DNA of 64,000 nucleotides from Bacteroidales bacterium (GTDB taxonomy: Bacteria; Bacteroidota; Bacteroidia; Bacteroidales; UBA932): the NCBI GenBank assembly GCA_017550525.1, contig JAFZOU010000039.1, forward strand, positions 27,311-91,310. Reading direction: 5' to 3'. A program made the position numbers and the translations under genes. The notes below the pieces were generated by a model. It did not search any database. It saw only the letters and a program-made list of their open reading frames with translations, and was not told the DNA's origin. This document shows, one piece after another, positions 23,726 through 32,172 of this stretch (the first letter of the stretch is position 1; the number at the start of each line of letters is the position of its first letter).

Positions 23726-25239
23726 ATGTTCAGTTTGAGAAGCTCTTCAATATATTTACGGGTGCTTGAAAGGCGCGGAATCTTGTGCTGGCCGCCAAGC
23801 TTACCCTTTGAATCCAGCCAGTCGTAGAACAGGCCGGGGCGTGCCTTTATCATCTCCAGACGCCCGCCGCCGGTTCTCTGGCGGAAATGCTCGTAATCTA
23901 TGTCGTCTTCCTGGAGCTCTGTGTCCAGGATATGGGCAAAAGCCTCTATATCGGCCGGCTCTTCCGTGAATTCCACCAGCCACTGATGGTAGCCGCTGCT
24001 GGTCTTGTCTTGAAGGAAAACCGGTGCTACGGTAAATTCCTTAACCTTTGCCCCGCATTTTCTGCAGGCGGTCTCCATTGCTTTTTCCGCCTGCTGAACG
24101 GAGAGGTCCTCGCCCCAGAGGTTGATATTCTGGTGGGTCCTTCCCACAATCACAAAGCGGTAAGGCTCCTTGCCGGTAAAGCGCACCACATCTCCCATGT
24201 CGTAGCGCCAGAGGCCCGAGGACGTGGAAACAAGGATGGCATATTCCGCTTCGATTTCCGTCTTCCAGACCGGAACGGCGTATTGCTCCGGCTTGCCGTA
24301 CACCTTCATGGGCACAAACTCATAGAAAACGCCGTAGTCCAGCATGAGCGTCATGGAAGGATCGGCCATATTTGTCTGGACGCCGAAAAAGCCCTCGGAG
24401 GCGTTGTAGTTCTCAATGAAATGCAGTTTTTCGGAAGGGAAAAGGGCCTCCAATTTGTGCCGATATGGCACCAGGGACATCCCTCCGTGGGCAAAGAGCT
24501 CCATGTTTGGCCATAGTTCTTCGGCCGATTTCACGCCGGCCTTCTGCATTGCCATCTCCAGCACCATAATGTTCCAGGTGGGCTGGCCGCTGAACGCCAC
24601 AAGATTTTTCCTGCGGATCAAATCAGTAATGACGTCGTATTTGGCGTGGATGTCCTCCATCTGCGCTACCTTGAGTGACGGCACCAGGTGCAACAGTTTC
24701 CTGTAAAAGGAAGGCGCCGCTGCCGCCATTATGGCCGATATATCCCCAACCTTGATCTTTTCCGTTGTGTATTTGGGATTGAACCCGCCGGAGAGTATCA
24801 TGGAATACCCGCTGCCAACATGGGACTCCTGGTTCTGGTCCAGGTATGTTGCAGTTACGTCGCGCCCTCCGCGGAGGTGGCTGTGACTGAGCCCGTGCTT
24901 TGAAACGGGGATGAACTTAACAACGTCCGAGGTGGTGCCGGAAGACGTGGCATAACGCGTCACACGCCCCTTCCAAAGCACGTCCGGCGTGCCTTCCATC
25001 ATGCGGGTTATGTATGGTTTATGGGATGAATAGTCGCCGATAGGAACCCTTGAGGCAAAGTCTTCATAGGATTTAATCTCTCCGTAGCTGTGCTCCCGGC
25101 CCCACTGAGTATTGCGGGCTTTGTGCACAAGCATCATAAGAGTGCGGCGCTGGATGGCGTCACCCTCTTCGGCATACTTTTTTATTGCCCGTACCCTGTA
25201 ACTGAGGAAAAGCCTTGCCAGGGTGGAGAGAAGATCCAT
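23722..25239 (-). CDS. GH3-family acyl-adenylating / amido synthetase-like protein
   Basis: The protein has 505 residues of the GH3 auxin-responsive family. The ATP-binding motif is YATSSGTTSDVVKFIP, the mid-region contains ENYNASEGFFGVQ, the motif LWRYDMGDVVRFTG is present, and the C-terminal hinge region contains GRTHQNINLWGEDLS. Plant GH3 enzymes adenylate a carboxylic acid and join it to an amino acid; the bacterial function is not established. The gene lies between glsB and the murein peptidase with a 3-base gap and a 4-base overlap. Its neighbours therefore suggest an amide bond between a lipid carboxylate and an amino acid, which is inference. Confidence 0.9.
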   Translation of the reverse strand: MDLLSTLARLFLSYRVRAIKKYAEEGDAIQRRTLMMLVHKARNTQWGREHSYGEIKSYEDFASRVPIGDYSSHKPYITRMMEGTPDVLWKGRVTRYATSSGTTSDVVKFIPVSKHGLSHSHLRGGRDVTATYLDQNQESHVGSGYSMILSGGFNPKYTTEKIKVGDISAIMAAAAPSFYRKLLHLVPSLKVAQMEDIHAKYDVITDLIRRKNLVAFSGQPTWNIMVLEMAMQKAGVKSAEELWPNMELFAHGGMSLVPYRHKLEALFPSEKLHFIENYNASEGFFGVQTNMADPSMTLMLDYGVFYEFVPMKVYGKPEQYAVPVWKTEIEAEYAILVSTSSGLWRYDMGDVVRFTGKEPYRFVIVGRTHQNINLWGEDLSVQQAEKAMETACRKCGAKVKEFTVAPVFLQDKTSSGYHQWLVEFTEEPADIEAFAHILDTELQEDDIDYEHFRQRTGGGRLEMIKARPGLFYDWLDSKGKLGGQHKIPRLSSTRKYIEELLKLNI

Positions 25240-25242
25240 AGG

Positions 25243-26148
25243 CTATTTGAAGTAAAGCGCCCAGCGTTCCTTGTCAAGATCCGGGAGATGCACCATGATG
25301 CCCATCTCTATCACACCCCCGAATTCATCGTTGACCATGGCGCCGTAGTAGCGCATGGTGGTGGTAAGGTTCATGTAGGACTTGAGGATGGGAGGAAGGT
25401 ACATCTTCCTCTGGATGAAGAAGGATATGAGGGCGCGGAAGTTTGCACGGAATTCCTTGGCGGAGAACAGTTTCCTGGCTTCCTTTGCCGGGGCGGCTAC
25501 ATAAGGGATTTTGGGCACAATATCGTCTCCCTTGTAGCAGTGCTTCTTCATGAAGGACGTGACCAGCGAGAATGCCTCCTGGGGATAATCCTGATAGAAA
25601 GTGACCTTCCCGAATACATCTGTCATTCCGCCATCCCTTGCCACCACGCAGATACCCTTGAACAGGCAGTCCAGGATAAAGATGCTCTTCCTGGCCGATG
25701 AGTTCCTCTGCTGATCCTCCACTATGTATGATCGGCTCAGTTCCATTGTGTGGGGCATGTCCTCTTTCATGAATTTCTCCGAGAAGCGGAAAAGATGCGC
25801 GGCCGGAATGAGGGGCTGGCCGTCACCATCCACTTTCATATCGTAGCCGTAGACAATGCGGTAACCGCCGCAGATGCACTCATCCTCCGCGTCCCAGATG
25901 ACAAGTTGTTTTACTTTGAAGGAAGGGTCTGTGTCGAAGGGCTCCAGGTCACAGGCCATGCCGGTGCCGGCGCCGCCCTTGCGGAAGGCAATCTCCCTCA
26001 ATCGGCCTACTTCCCTTAAAATATTGGGGAAGGAGGAATCTATGCAGTAGACCTTTATGCTGCCGCGGGATGCTTCCGTGAGCTCCGGAGCGCGGCTGAA
26101 CTCCTCTTTGAGGAGGCCGATGTCTACAGGATCAATAATGGGTTCCAT
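25243..26148 (-). CDS. glsB: N-acyltransferase of glycine-lipid synthesis (GlsB-like)
   Basis: The protein has 301 residues of the GNAT-like hemolysin/OlsB family. Family segments are REIAFRKGGAGTG, a GGYRIVYG strand, and MELSRSYIVEDQQRNSSA. In Bacteroides thetaiotaomicron GlsB transfers a 3-hydroxy fatty acyl group from ACP to glycine, giving N-acyl glycine (commendamide), and GlsA then O-acylates it. Here both genes are adjacent (6-base gap), matching that pair. The ornithine-lipid OlsB reaction is the main alternative and cannot be excluded from sequence alone. Confidence 0.82.
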   Translation of the reverse strand: MEPIIDPVDIGLLKEEFSRAPELTEASRGSIKVYCIDSSFPNILREVGRLREIAFRKGGAGTGMACDLEPFDTDPSFKVKQLVIWDAEDECICGGYRIVYGYDMKVDGDGQPLIPAAHLFRFSEKFMKEDMPHTMELSRSYIVEDQQRNSSARKSIFILDCLFKGICVVARDGGMTDVFGKVTFYQDYPQEAFSLVTSFMKKHCYKGDDIVPKIPYVAAPAKEARKLFSAKEFRANFRALISFFIQRKMYLPPILKSYMNLTTTMRYYGAMVNDEFGGVIEMGIMVHLPDLDKERWALYFK

Positions 26149-26154
26149 TTTGGT

Positions 26155-26976
26155 TTAGTCTTGTTTTAGTGCGTACACTTGCTCCCTAACGTATTGCGCC
26201 CACTGGGTGTCTGATTTCTCAGAGGTGAAGGTTTGCCAGGGGATAGGTTTCCCGATGACCATCTTGAAATGCTGCCCGCGGTAGCCAAATAGTTCATCCG
26301 GGAGGGTGAACATCTCAAGATTCAGTTTTATCTTGAAAAACTTGCGGAAAGCCGCAATACGGTAGAAGCGTTTTGAGTTATGGCCAGAGAACCAGACGGG
26401 GATGACATCTCTTTTTGTCTCACGGCTTTTGGTGATGAAGGTTTTCTTCCATTCAAGGTCCTGGACAATGCCGTCAACCTTCCTGGAGCATACTCCGGCG
26501 GGGAAAAACAGAACCTGGCGGTCACTGTGGAAGGCGTCGTTGAGAAGGCCTGCAAGTTCCCTTGCCTGGGCACCCATCTTGTTCACGGGGATGAGGTAAT
26601 TGGCAAGCTGTTTGAGGTTGAGGAGGAAGCTGTTGGCCGGGGTGATGACCTTGTCATTATACTTCCTTGCCAGGAAACCAAGTTCAACTCCGGCATCGGC
26701 CCCGCCAAGCGGATGATTGGAGGCGAAGGTGAAAAGGCCCTCTGCGGGAATATTCTCCTTGCCGATAATGTCAACCGTTACGTCAAGGTCCTCAAAGAAG
26801 CAGTCCACGAAGTCTGCGCCCACCTTTCCCTTACGGAAATTGCGGTTGAAATCTTCCTCGTGGATGAACTTGCGGAGGAAGCTCATAACTGGCCGCGGCA
26901 ACAGTTTGCCGTGGTTCACTTTTCTCACAACAGCATCAGTGTCTATGAGAATGCTTTGGTTCTGGGGCATTTCCAT
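26155..26976 (-). CDS. glsA: O-acyltransferase of glycine-lipid synthesis (GlsA-like)
   Basis: The protein has about 273 residues of the lysophosphatidate acyltransferase (PlsC) type. The acyltransferase motif is ASNHPLGGADAG, followed by VNKMGAQA and a FFPAGVCSRK block. It would add the second fatty acid to N-acyl glycine at the inner face of the inner membrane. A GTG at 26982 coincides with the -7 box, so an ATG at 26976 or 26970 is more likely the start. It is the first gene of a run of five tightly packed genes (glsA, glsB, GH3, nlpC, epimerase) with gaps of 6 bases or less. Confidence 0.82.
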   Translation of the reverse strand: MEMPQNQSILIDTDAVVRKVNHGKLLPRPVMSFLRKFIHEEDFNRNFRKGKVGADFVDCFFEDLDVTVDIIGKENIPAEGLFTFASNHPLGGADAGVELGFLARKYNDKVITPANSFLLNLKQLANYLIPVNKMGAQARELAGLLNDAFHSDRQVLFFPAGVCSRKVDGIVQDLEWKKTFITKSRETKRDVIPVWFSGHNSKRFYRIAAFRKFFKIKLNLEMFTLPDELFGYRGQHFKMVIGKPIPWQTFTSEKSDTQWAQYVREQVYALKQD

Positions 26977-26981
26977 ATCCA

Positions 26982-26989
26982 CAAAGATA
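26982..26989 (-). promoter_or_regulatory. Promoter -7 box for the gls operon
   Basis: TATCTTTG on the minus strand, directly upstream of the candidate ATGs of glsA. The mRNA would be nearly leaderless. Confidence 0.55.
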
Positions 26990-27000
26990 ATAAAAATATA

Positions 27001-27119
27001 AATAAAAGAGACATTCTCTTCTCAAACCCATTGCCACCCTCGGCATTGTAAGAGGGAGGGGCCCACGAAGTGGGAGGGGTCGCGAAGCGACGGTTTGAGA
27101 AGAGAATGTCTCTTTTATT
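27001..27119 (-). repeat. Cloverleaf palindromic element, intergenic copy between pnp and glsA
   Basis: Perfect 28-bp arms (27001-27028 and 27092-27119) enclose hairpins TGCC/GGCA (27032-27045), CCCAC/GTGGG (27062-27074) and GTCGC/GCGAC (27079-27091). Relative to the ribF copy, all three stems have changed on both sides so that pairing is kept. The right arm ends 5 bases from the pnp stop, so the element may also end pnp transcription. Confidence 0.9.
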
Positions 27120-27124
27120 GACGA

Positions 27125-29464
27125 TTAGAATACGTCGGGCTCGTTGTTTTTGGGCTCATCGTCCTGGAAGCGGGGCTTGCGGGGGCCGTCATTGCGCTTT
27201 TCGCGGCGGTCGCCGTCCCTGCGGGGACCACGGTCACCATCGCGGCGGGGACCACGGTTTCCACCGTCCTTGCGGTCACCGTCACGGCGAGGTCCGCGCT
27301 CACGCTTTGCGGGCTCCACATAGCCTTCGGGCTTCTCCTGGAGGGCGCGCATGGAAAGGCGCATCTTGCCGGTCTTGGCGTCAATCTCAAGGAGTTTCAC
27401 ATCTACCTCGTCACCAACCTTCAGGACATCCTCAACTTTGTCGGTCTTGGTCCAGGCAATCTCGCTCACGTGGAGGAGGCCTTCCTTACCGGGGAGGATC
27501 TCGATGAAAGCGCCGAACTCAAGGATGCTCACCACTTTGCCGTGGTAAACCTGGCCGGCCTCAGGAACTGCGCAGATGCCCTTGATGCGCTCAAGGGTTG
27601 CATCCATGGCAGCCTTGTCAGTGCCGAAGATATCCACAACACCCTTGGTGGTGCCGTCTCCGTTGTCAACTTCATCGATGGTGATGGTTGTGCCGAATTC
27701 CTTCTGCATACCCTGGATGGTTTCACCACCCTTGCCGATAACTGCACCGATGAACTCTGCAGGAATCTCAATCTGGACCATGCGGGGAACGAAGGGCTTG
27801 AAGTCCTCACGGGGCTCGGGGATGGTCTTGAGCATCTCACCCATGATGTGGAGGCGTCCCTGACGGGCCTGCTCCAGGGCTTTTTCAAGGACGTCATAGG
27901 ACAGGCCGTCCACCTTGATGTCCATCTGGGTGGCGGTGATACCGTCCTTGGTGCCGGTCACCTTGAAGTCCATATCGCCAAGGTGATCTTCGTCACCGAG
28001 GATATCGGTGAGGATGGCGTAGCGGTCGTTGGGGCGCTCTGTGTCAGTGATAAGACCCATTGCAACACCTGCGACGGGCTTTTTGATCTTCACACCTGCG
28101 TCCATGAGGGCCAGGCAGCCGCCGCATACGGAGGCCATGGAAGATGAACCGTTGGATTCAAGGATATCGGAAACTACGCGAACTGCGTAAGGGAATTCAG
28201 GGGCTGTGGGGATGACGGGCTTGAGGGCACGCATTGCAAGGTTTCCGTGGCCGATCTCGCGGCGTCCGGTGCTGCGCTGAGGCTTTGCCTCGCCGGTAGC
28301 GAACGGAGGGAAGTTGTAGTGAAGGACAAACTGTTGGTCGTCCTGGATGAGGACCTCGTCCATCTCCTTCATATCCATCTTGGTGCCCAGGGTAACTGTT
28401 GCCAGGGACTGGGTTTCACCGCGGGTGAAGATGGCGCTGCCGTGGGCGCAGGGGAGGTAGTCAACCTCGCACCAGATGGGACGTACCTCATTGGTGGCAC
28501 GGCCGTCAAGGCGCCTGCCCTCGTCAAGGACAAGGTTACGCATCGCTTCCTTCTCTACGTCATGGTAGTAGCGGTCAATCATTGCGCCCTTCAGTTCAAG
28601 GTCTTCCTCAGAGAACTGGGCCTTGAATTCGTCACGGATGGCATTGAAGCCGTCCTCGCGCTCGTGCTTGGGCTTTGCGCTCTTCGCAAGCTCGTAGCAC
28701 TTAGCATAGCAGGCCTCGCGGACTGCGGTCTTCAGGGCCTCATCTTCCTCATCGTGAGGATAGTCCCTCTTGGTGCCGTCGGTGCCAAGCTCGTGCATGA
28801 GCTCCTTCTGCACGCGGCAGTGCTTCTTGATCTCTTCGTGGGCGAACTTGATGGCTTCCAGCATATCGTGCTCTGAAACCTCGTTCATCTCACCTTCAAC
28901 CATCATGATATTCTCCTCGGTGGCGGCAACCATAAGGTCAAGATCGGCCCTCTTGTTGTCCTCGAATCCGGGGTTGATTACAAACTGACCATCAATGCGG
29001 GATACTCTTACCTCAGATACGGGACCGCCGAAGGGGAGGTCGCTGGAGGCAAGGGCTGCAGATGCTGCAAGGCCTGCAAGGGCGTCCGGCTGGATGTCTT
29101 TTTCGGCCGATATAAGCATCACGTTAACAAATACTTCCAGGTGGAAGTCTTCCGGCCACAGAGGGCGGATGGGGCGGTCTATGAGACGTGCGATGAGGAT
29201 CTCATAGTCGCTGGGACGGCTTTCCCTCTTGAGGAAACCTCCGGGGAAACGGCCGGCGGCATAATACTTTTCACGGTAATCCACGGTGAGGGGCATGAAG
29301 TCTGTGCCTTCCTTAACCTCAGTTGCGCAGGTTACTGTAGCGAGCAGCATGGTGCCGCCCATTTTCACTACGGCAGAGCCTGCGGCCTGTTTGGCCAGCT
29401 TGCCGGTCTCGATCTCGATAACCCTTCCGTCGGGCAGTTCGATGGTCTTTTTGATAATGTTCAT
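27125..29464 (-). CDS. pnp: Polyribonucleotide nucleotidyltransferase (PNPase)
   Basis: PNPase degrades RNA phosphorolytically 3'->5'. The protein has 779 residues: two RNase PH domains ([18 protein letters not shown] in the first, [14 protein letters not shown] and [13 protein letters not shown] in the second), then a KH domain ([18 protein letters not shown]) and an S1 domain ([20 protein letters not shown]). About 65 C-terminal residues are an Arg/Gly/Asp-rich disordered tail with repeated GPRRDGDR units, not present in E. coli PNPase. It lies downstream of rpsO on the same strand, the classic rpsO-pnp order. Confidence 0.96.
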   Translation of the reverse strand: MNIIKKTIELPDGRVIEIETGKLAKQAAGSAVVKMGGTMLLATVTCATEVKEGTDFMPLTVDYREKYYAAGRFPGGFLKRESRPSDYEILIARLIDRPIRPLWPEDFHLEVFVNVMLISAEKDIQPDALAGLAASAALASSDLPFGGPVSEVRVSRIDGQFVINPGFEDNKRADLDLMVAATEENIMMVEGEMNEVSEHDMLEAIKFAHEEIKKHCRVQKELMHELGTDGTKRDYPHDEEDEALKTAVREACYAKCYELAKSAKPKHEREDGFNAIRDEFKAQFSEEDLELKGAMIDRYYHDVEKEAMRNLVLDEGRRLDGRATNEVRPIWCEVDYLPCAHGSAIFTRGETQSLATVTLGTKMDMKEMDEVLIQDDQQFVLHYNFPPFATGEAKPQRSTGRREIGHGNLAMRALKPVIPTAPEFPYAVRVVSDILESNGSSSMASVCGGCLALMDAGVKIKKPVAGVAMGLITDTERPNDRYAILTDILGDEDHLGDMDFKVTGTKDGITATQMDIKVDGLSYDVLEKALEQARQGRLHIMGEMLKTIPEPREDFKPFVPRMVQIEIPAEFIGAVIGKGGETIQGMQKEFGTTITIDEVDNGDGTTKGVVDIFGTDKAAMDATLERIKGICAVPEAGQVYHGKVVSILEFGAFIEILPGKEGLLHVSEIAWTKTDKVEDVLKVGDEVDVKLLEIDAKTGKMRLSMRALQEKPEGYVEPAKRERGPRRDGDRKDGGNRGPRRDGDRGPRRDGDRREKRNDGPRKPRFQDDEPKNNEPDVF

Positions 29465-29518
29465 TTGTTTACTACTGTTACGTCTTTATTGCGTCATTTG
29501 CCGGACCTTCCGGCTATA

Positions 29519-29541
29519 TGTCATCCCTTTTTGGGTATCTT
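29519..29541 (+). repeat. Degenerate REP-like palindrome
   Basis: GTCATCCCTTTTTGGGTATCT keeps the GTCAT and ATCT ends of the REP-like family with a CCC/GGG stem. It is adjacent to a better copy. Confidence 0.55.
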
Positions 29542-29568
29542 GTCATCCCCGACCCGATCGGGGATCTC
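29542..29568 (+). repeat. REP-like palindrome
   Basis: Ends GTCAT and ATCTC with the stem ATCCCCGA/TCGGGGAT around CCCGA, in the gap between pnp and rpsO. Confidence 0.8.
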
Positions 29569-29576
29569 TTTTTTAA

Positions 29577-29611
29577 GAAAAAAGGGGCAGGATGCCTTGC
29601 ATCCGTACCCC
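29577..29611 (-). terminator. Terminator of rpsO
   Basis: On the minus strand the stem GGGGTACGGATGC with GCATCCTGCCCC and a 3-base loop is followed by TTTTTT. It lies 20 bases after the rpsO stop. Confidence 0.8.
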
Positions 29612-29631
29612 CGTTCTGTTTTCCTGTGCGC

Positions 29632-29907
29632 TTATCGGCGGAGACCAAGCTCCTTGACGATAGCCCTGTATCTCTCGATGTCAACGTTCTGAAGATAGTT
29701 CAGAAGCTGGCGGCGCTTGCTGACCAGGCGAAGAAGAGAGCGGCGTGTTACAACGTCCTTCTTGTTCTTCTTCACGTGCTCCGTAAGGTGAGCGATACGG
29801 TAGGAAAATAAAGCAACCTGACTCTCTGGTGAGCCGGTGTCCTTATTGGACTTCCCGTACTTCGCGAAAATCTCTTGCTTTTTCTCAGGCTGTAAATATT
29901 CTGCCAT
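29632..29907 (-). CDS. rpsO: 30S ribosomal protein S15
   Basis: S15 binds the central domain of 16S rRNA. The protein has 91 residues, the family's usual length, with the signature [23 protein letters not shown] and the C-terminal [23 protein letters not shown]. It has its own promoter box at 29968 and a leader of about 60 bases that contains a GCGGGG/CCCCGC-type hairpin at 29941-29957. That hairpin is a possible site of autoregulation, which is speculative. A terminator follows the gene. Confidence 0.97.
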   Translation of the reverse strand: MAEYLQPEKKQEIFAKYGKSNKDTGSPESQVALFSYRIAHLTEHVKKNKKDVVTRRSLLRLVSKRRQLLNYLQNVDIERYRAIVKELGLRR

Positions 29908-29967
29908 GATGCAATGAGTTTTGTTTGGTTATTGTGTCTCTGCGGGACCGCCCCGCAAAAAAGCCTG

Positions 29968-29975
29968 CAAATGTA
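29968..29975 (-). promoter_or_regulatory. Promoter -7 box for rpsO
   Basis: TACATTTG on the minus strand, about 60 bases upstream of the rpsO ATG. Confidence 0.7.
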
Positions 29976-30028
29976 CGGAATTATTTCCGTAATACCAAAT
30001 CTTTTCAGTTGTCTTATGAAAAAAGTAA

Positions 30029-30057
30029 AGCCCTGCAACGGGGGTTATTGCAAGGCT
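30029..30057 (-). terminator. Probable terminator of the second lipoprotein operon
   Basis: On the minus strand the stem AGCCTTGCAA/TTGCAGGGCT has one mismatch and is followed by TTACTTTTTTC. It lies 24 bases beyond the lipoprotein stop at 30082. Confidence 0.65.
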
Positions 30058-30081
30058 GATACTTTTATACAGGGTCAGAGA

Positions 30082-30975
30082 TTACTCGAGTGCAAGTGTG
30101 GGAGTGAAGTTGGTCTGGGAGAGATGGTAAACCTGTCCGTTGTAAAGATACTTATCGGCTCCGCGGCCAATGTTATATGTGCACTGATTGCTTGAGTCGT
30201 CTTTTACAGTAAGAGTGAAGGTCTCGTTTGCGACGTTATCCGACATGGCGGCGATATAGACATCGTTTTGAAGGGCGCCGTCAGTCAGGTCCACCCACTT
30301 AAGCACGATATTGCCCTCATTGTGACTGGTGGAAGATAGGGTCTTGGAAACCAACTTTTGATTATGAAGTACTGTGGATCCATCTGCAGCAAGCGTAAGG
30401 GATACGGTCAAGTCTCCGCTGGAACCACTCACGATGGTTGTACTCTTAGGGATATGAAGGTAGTACACCATACTGGTAAGAGGACTGGTCATGGTAAAGG
30501 CGTCGTCTTTATAATAGCCGTATCCCCACATAATATCATATCCTCCCAGATAGCCATAATCGATTACACCATAGTACTGTTCGGAAATATCCACCATCCA
30601 CCAGGACGATGACCATTCCTGGCTAGTATACGGATAGAGGAAATGGATATCATACTGAGTGCCGGTTAGTTCACTGTTAGGGCATGCAAATGTTCCGGTT
30701 GCGGTTCCGGCGCCGTCTGTGAGAGTGAAGCGCTCTTTCTTGGGGACGCCGGCAACAGAATAAATAACGGAAATCTCGTCGCCGGCTTTCCATACGCGGT
30801 GATATACACCAGCGTCCACTGAAAGTGTAGTCTTGGTGCTCACATCTTCAATGGAGAGAGTGAGTGTCATAGGATGGCCCTGCTGTTTGCTTTGGGGAGT
30901 TTTATCCGTCTTGTTGCAGGAAACCATAAGGGCTGCGCAGGCAATTATGCCGATGATTATAATTGACTTTTTCAT
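30082..30975 (-). CDS. Fimbrillin-like lipoprotein
   Basis: The protein has 297 residues with lipobox VSC (Cys 20). The N-terminal part carries the fimbrillin-like pattern STKTTLSVDAG followed by RVWKAGDEISV, as in the 603-residue lipoprotein at 16277. The C-terminus is beta-rich and ends YLYNGQVYHLSQTNFTPTLALE, and such C-terminal strands are used for donor-strand polymerisation in type V pili. Polymerisation of this protein is inference. It is the last gene of a peptide-lipoprotein-lipoprotein operon, 18 bases after the previous gene. Confidence 0.8.
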   Translation of the reverse strand: MKKSIIIIGIIACAALMVSCNKTDKTPQSKQQGHPMTLTLSIEDVSTKTTLSVDAGVYHRVWKAGDEISVIYSVAGVPKKERFTLTDGAGTATGTFACPNSELTGTQYDIHFLYPYTSQEWSSSWWMVDISEQYYGVIDYGYLGGYDIMWGYGYYKDDAFTMTSPLTSMVYYLHIPKSTTIVSGSSGDLTVSLTLAADGSTVLHNQKLVSKTLSSTSHNEGNIVLKWVDLTDGALQNDVYIAAMSDNVANETFTLTVKDDSSNQCTYNIGRGADKYLYNGQVYHLSQTNFTPTLALE

Positions 30976-30993
30976 ATTCTTCGTCTTAACCGG

Positions 30994-31893
30994 TTAAAAA
31001 TCTTCGTCAGTAAGGGTTCCGGGCAGGGTAAGTCCTACAGGCAGAAGCTTGGACCAGCCGTTTGTGGGATTGTCGAGGTCATTGGGTCCTGCGAACTTTA
31101 CTGCAGTTCTATTGTCAAGAGTCTTTGAAGAGAAGGTTTTCTGATAAGTGTTGACACCGTTGGAAAGATTTAATTTCCAGTTCCTGGCACCCCTGGCCCA
31201 ATAATTGACAAATACAAAGGTCTGAAGATCGCCGCCATAAGAGCTGAAATAATGTTTGCCTCCCCATCCTGAACTGACAGAACTGCCGTTCCAGCCGTAG
31301 CTGTTCCCTTGAACACCGATGTGAGACAGGAGCATCGAACCGCCATCAGCTTCTTGGATGTACCAACCGCTTCCGGTCAGGCCTGTAATAGATATTTGGG
31401 CTACAATGATCTCATTATCCAGAGAAAGATTCAGAGTAGCTTTCAGTTTGTTTTCATCAACCGTATAATCGATTTTTTCTGCCAATAAGAATAGGCTGGT
31501 TCCATCTGCCGAGCCGTCGAACTTGACATTGCCTCCATATGTGATGGTTGGAGTTTCCGATGAATACACGGCAAATAGTTTTCCGGACGTGCCAAGGGCA
31601 GCCTCCACGTTTGCGCCGGGAGCGTAAGCCCAACTGCTTCCGTTATAGGTCATTATGAGTAGATCGTCAGCCGAGGCAGGCGTTGAATTAAAGAAGACAT
31701 ATACTTTGTCTCCATTTTCCCAGGCGGATTTCACGGCCTTTGTGCGGCTGTCGAAACCGTCGCGGTTTACGGTAATGTCGAACTTAATGGTAGAGGTCTG
31801 GATTTCTTCCTCAACCTGGGGCTCCGAGAGTTTATTGCAAGATACTACGGAGCAGGCAGCTACAACTGCAAGAGCATAAAATAATTTTCTCAT
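30994..31893 (-). CDS. Fimbrillin-like lipoprotein
   Basis: The protein has 299 residues with lipobox VSC (Cys 19). The early segment DSRTKAVKSAWENGDKVYVFF is the fimbrillin-type TK...W-x-x-GD pattern. The rest is a Gly/Ser/Tyr-rich beta domain ending in a short acidic tail (LTDEDF). The ATG at 31893 is preferred because a GGAGG sequence stands 8 bases upstream; an in-frame ATG at 31908 would add five residues. It follows the small Cys-rich peptide gene directly and is cotranscribed with it. Confidence 0.78.
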   Translation of the reverse strand: MRKLFYALAVVAACSVVSCNKLSEPQVEEEIQTSTIKFDITVNRDGFDSRTKAVKSAWENGDKVYVFFNSTPASADDLLIMTYNGSSWAYAPGANVEAALGTSGKLFAVYSSETPTITYGGNVKFDGSADGTSLFLLAEKIDYTVDENKLKATLNLSLDNEIIVAQISITGLTGSGWYIQEADGGSMLLSHIGVQGNSYGWNGSSVSSGWGGKHYFSSYGGDLQTFVFVNYWARGARNWKLNLSNGVNTYQKTFSSKTLDNRTAVKFAGPNDLDNPTNGWSKLLPVGLTLPGTLTDEDF

Positions 31894-31910
31894 TTTTCTG
31901 TCCTCCATAA

Positions 31911-32051
31911 TTAAGCGTCCCAGTCTACTTCTGGTTCGAATCCTTCAAATAATACCGGGTCTGCAGAGCCGGGAAGAAGGCAGCATGAGCAATCCCCACT
32001 CAACATTACCATCTCGCACTCAGGCGAAACATAGTTTAGTTTTTTTGTCAT
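31911..32051 (-). CDS. 46-residue Cys-rich peptide leading a lipoprotein operon
   Basis: A short reading frame with ATG at 32051 and TAA at 31911. The peptide begins MTKKLNYVSPECEMVML, then has a cluster SGDCSCCLLPGSADP and an acidic end FEPEVDWDA. There are four cysteines in 46 residues and no signal peptide. Its position (first gene, before fimbrillin-like lipoproteins, divergent from a TPR sensor gene) is the same as that of the 52-residue peptide at 18088. The stop is 2 bases before an in-frame start of the lipoprotein. It is supported by this parallel rather than by homology; I do not know its function. Confidence 0.6.
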   Translation of the reverse strand: MTKKLNYVSPECEMVMLSGDCSCCLLPGSADPVLFEGFEPEVDWDA

Positions 32052-32119
32052 AGGAATATGGATTAATATTACATGTTTTTCTCAAAACGCAAAGTTCGGG
32101 ATCTTTATCCTTCACGCCA

Positions 32120-32137
32120 ATACATAAATTTATGTAT
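32120..32137. promoter_or_regulatory. Candidate operator in the divergent promoter region
   Basis: ATACATAAATTTATGTAT is an 18-bp perfect palindrome between the Cys-rich peptide gene and the sensor kinase gene, upstream of the kinase -7 box. A dimeric LuxR-type response regulator is the likely ligand. Inference only. Confidence 0.45.
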
Positions 32138-32159
32138 GCGGTAAATGCGAATAAAGGTT

Positions 32160-32167
32160 TATCTTTG
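32160..32167 (+). promoter_or_regulatory. Promoter -7 box for the TPR kinase operon
   Basis: TATCTTTG, 5 bases before the ATG at 32173. Confidence 0.72.
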
Positions 32168-32172
32168 TAAAG

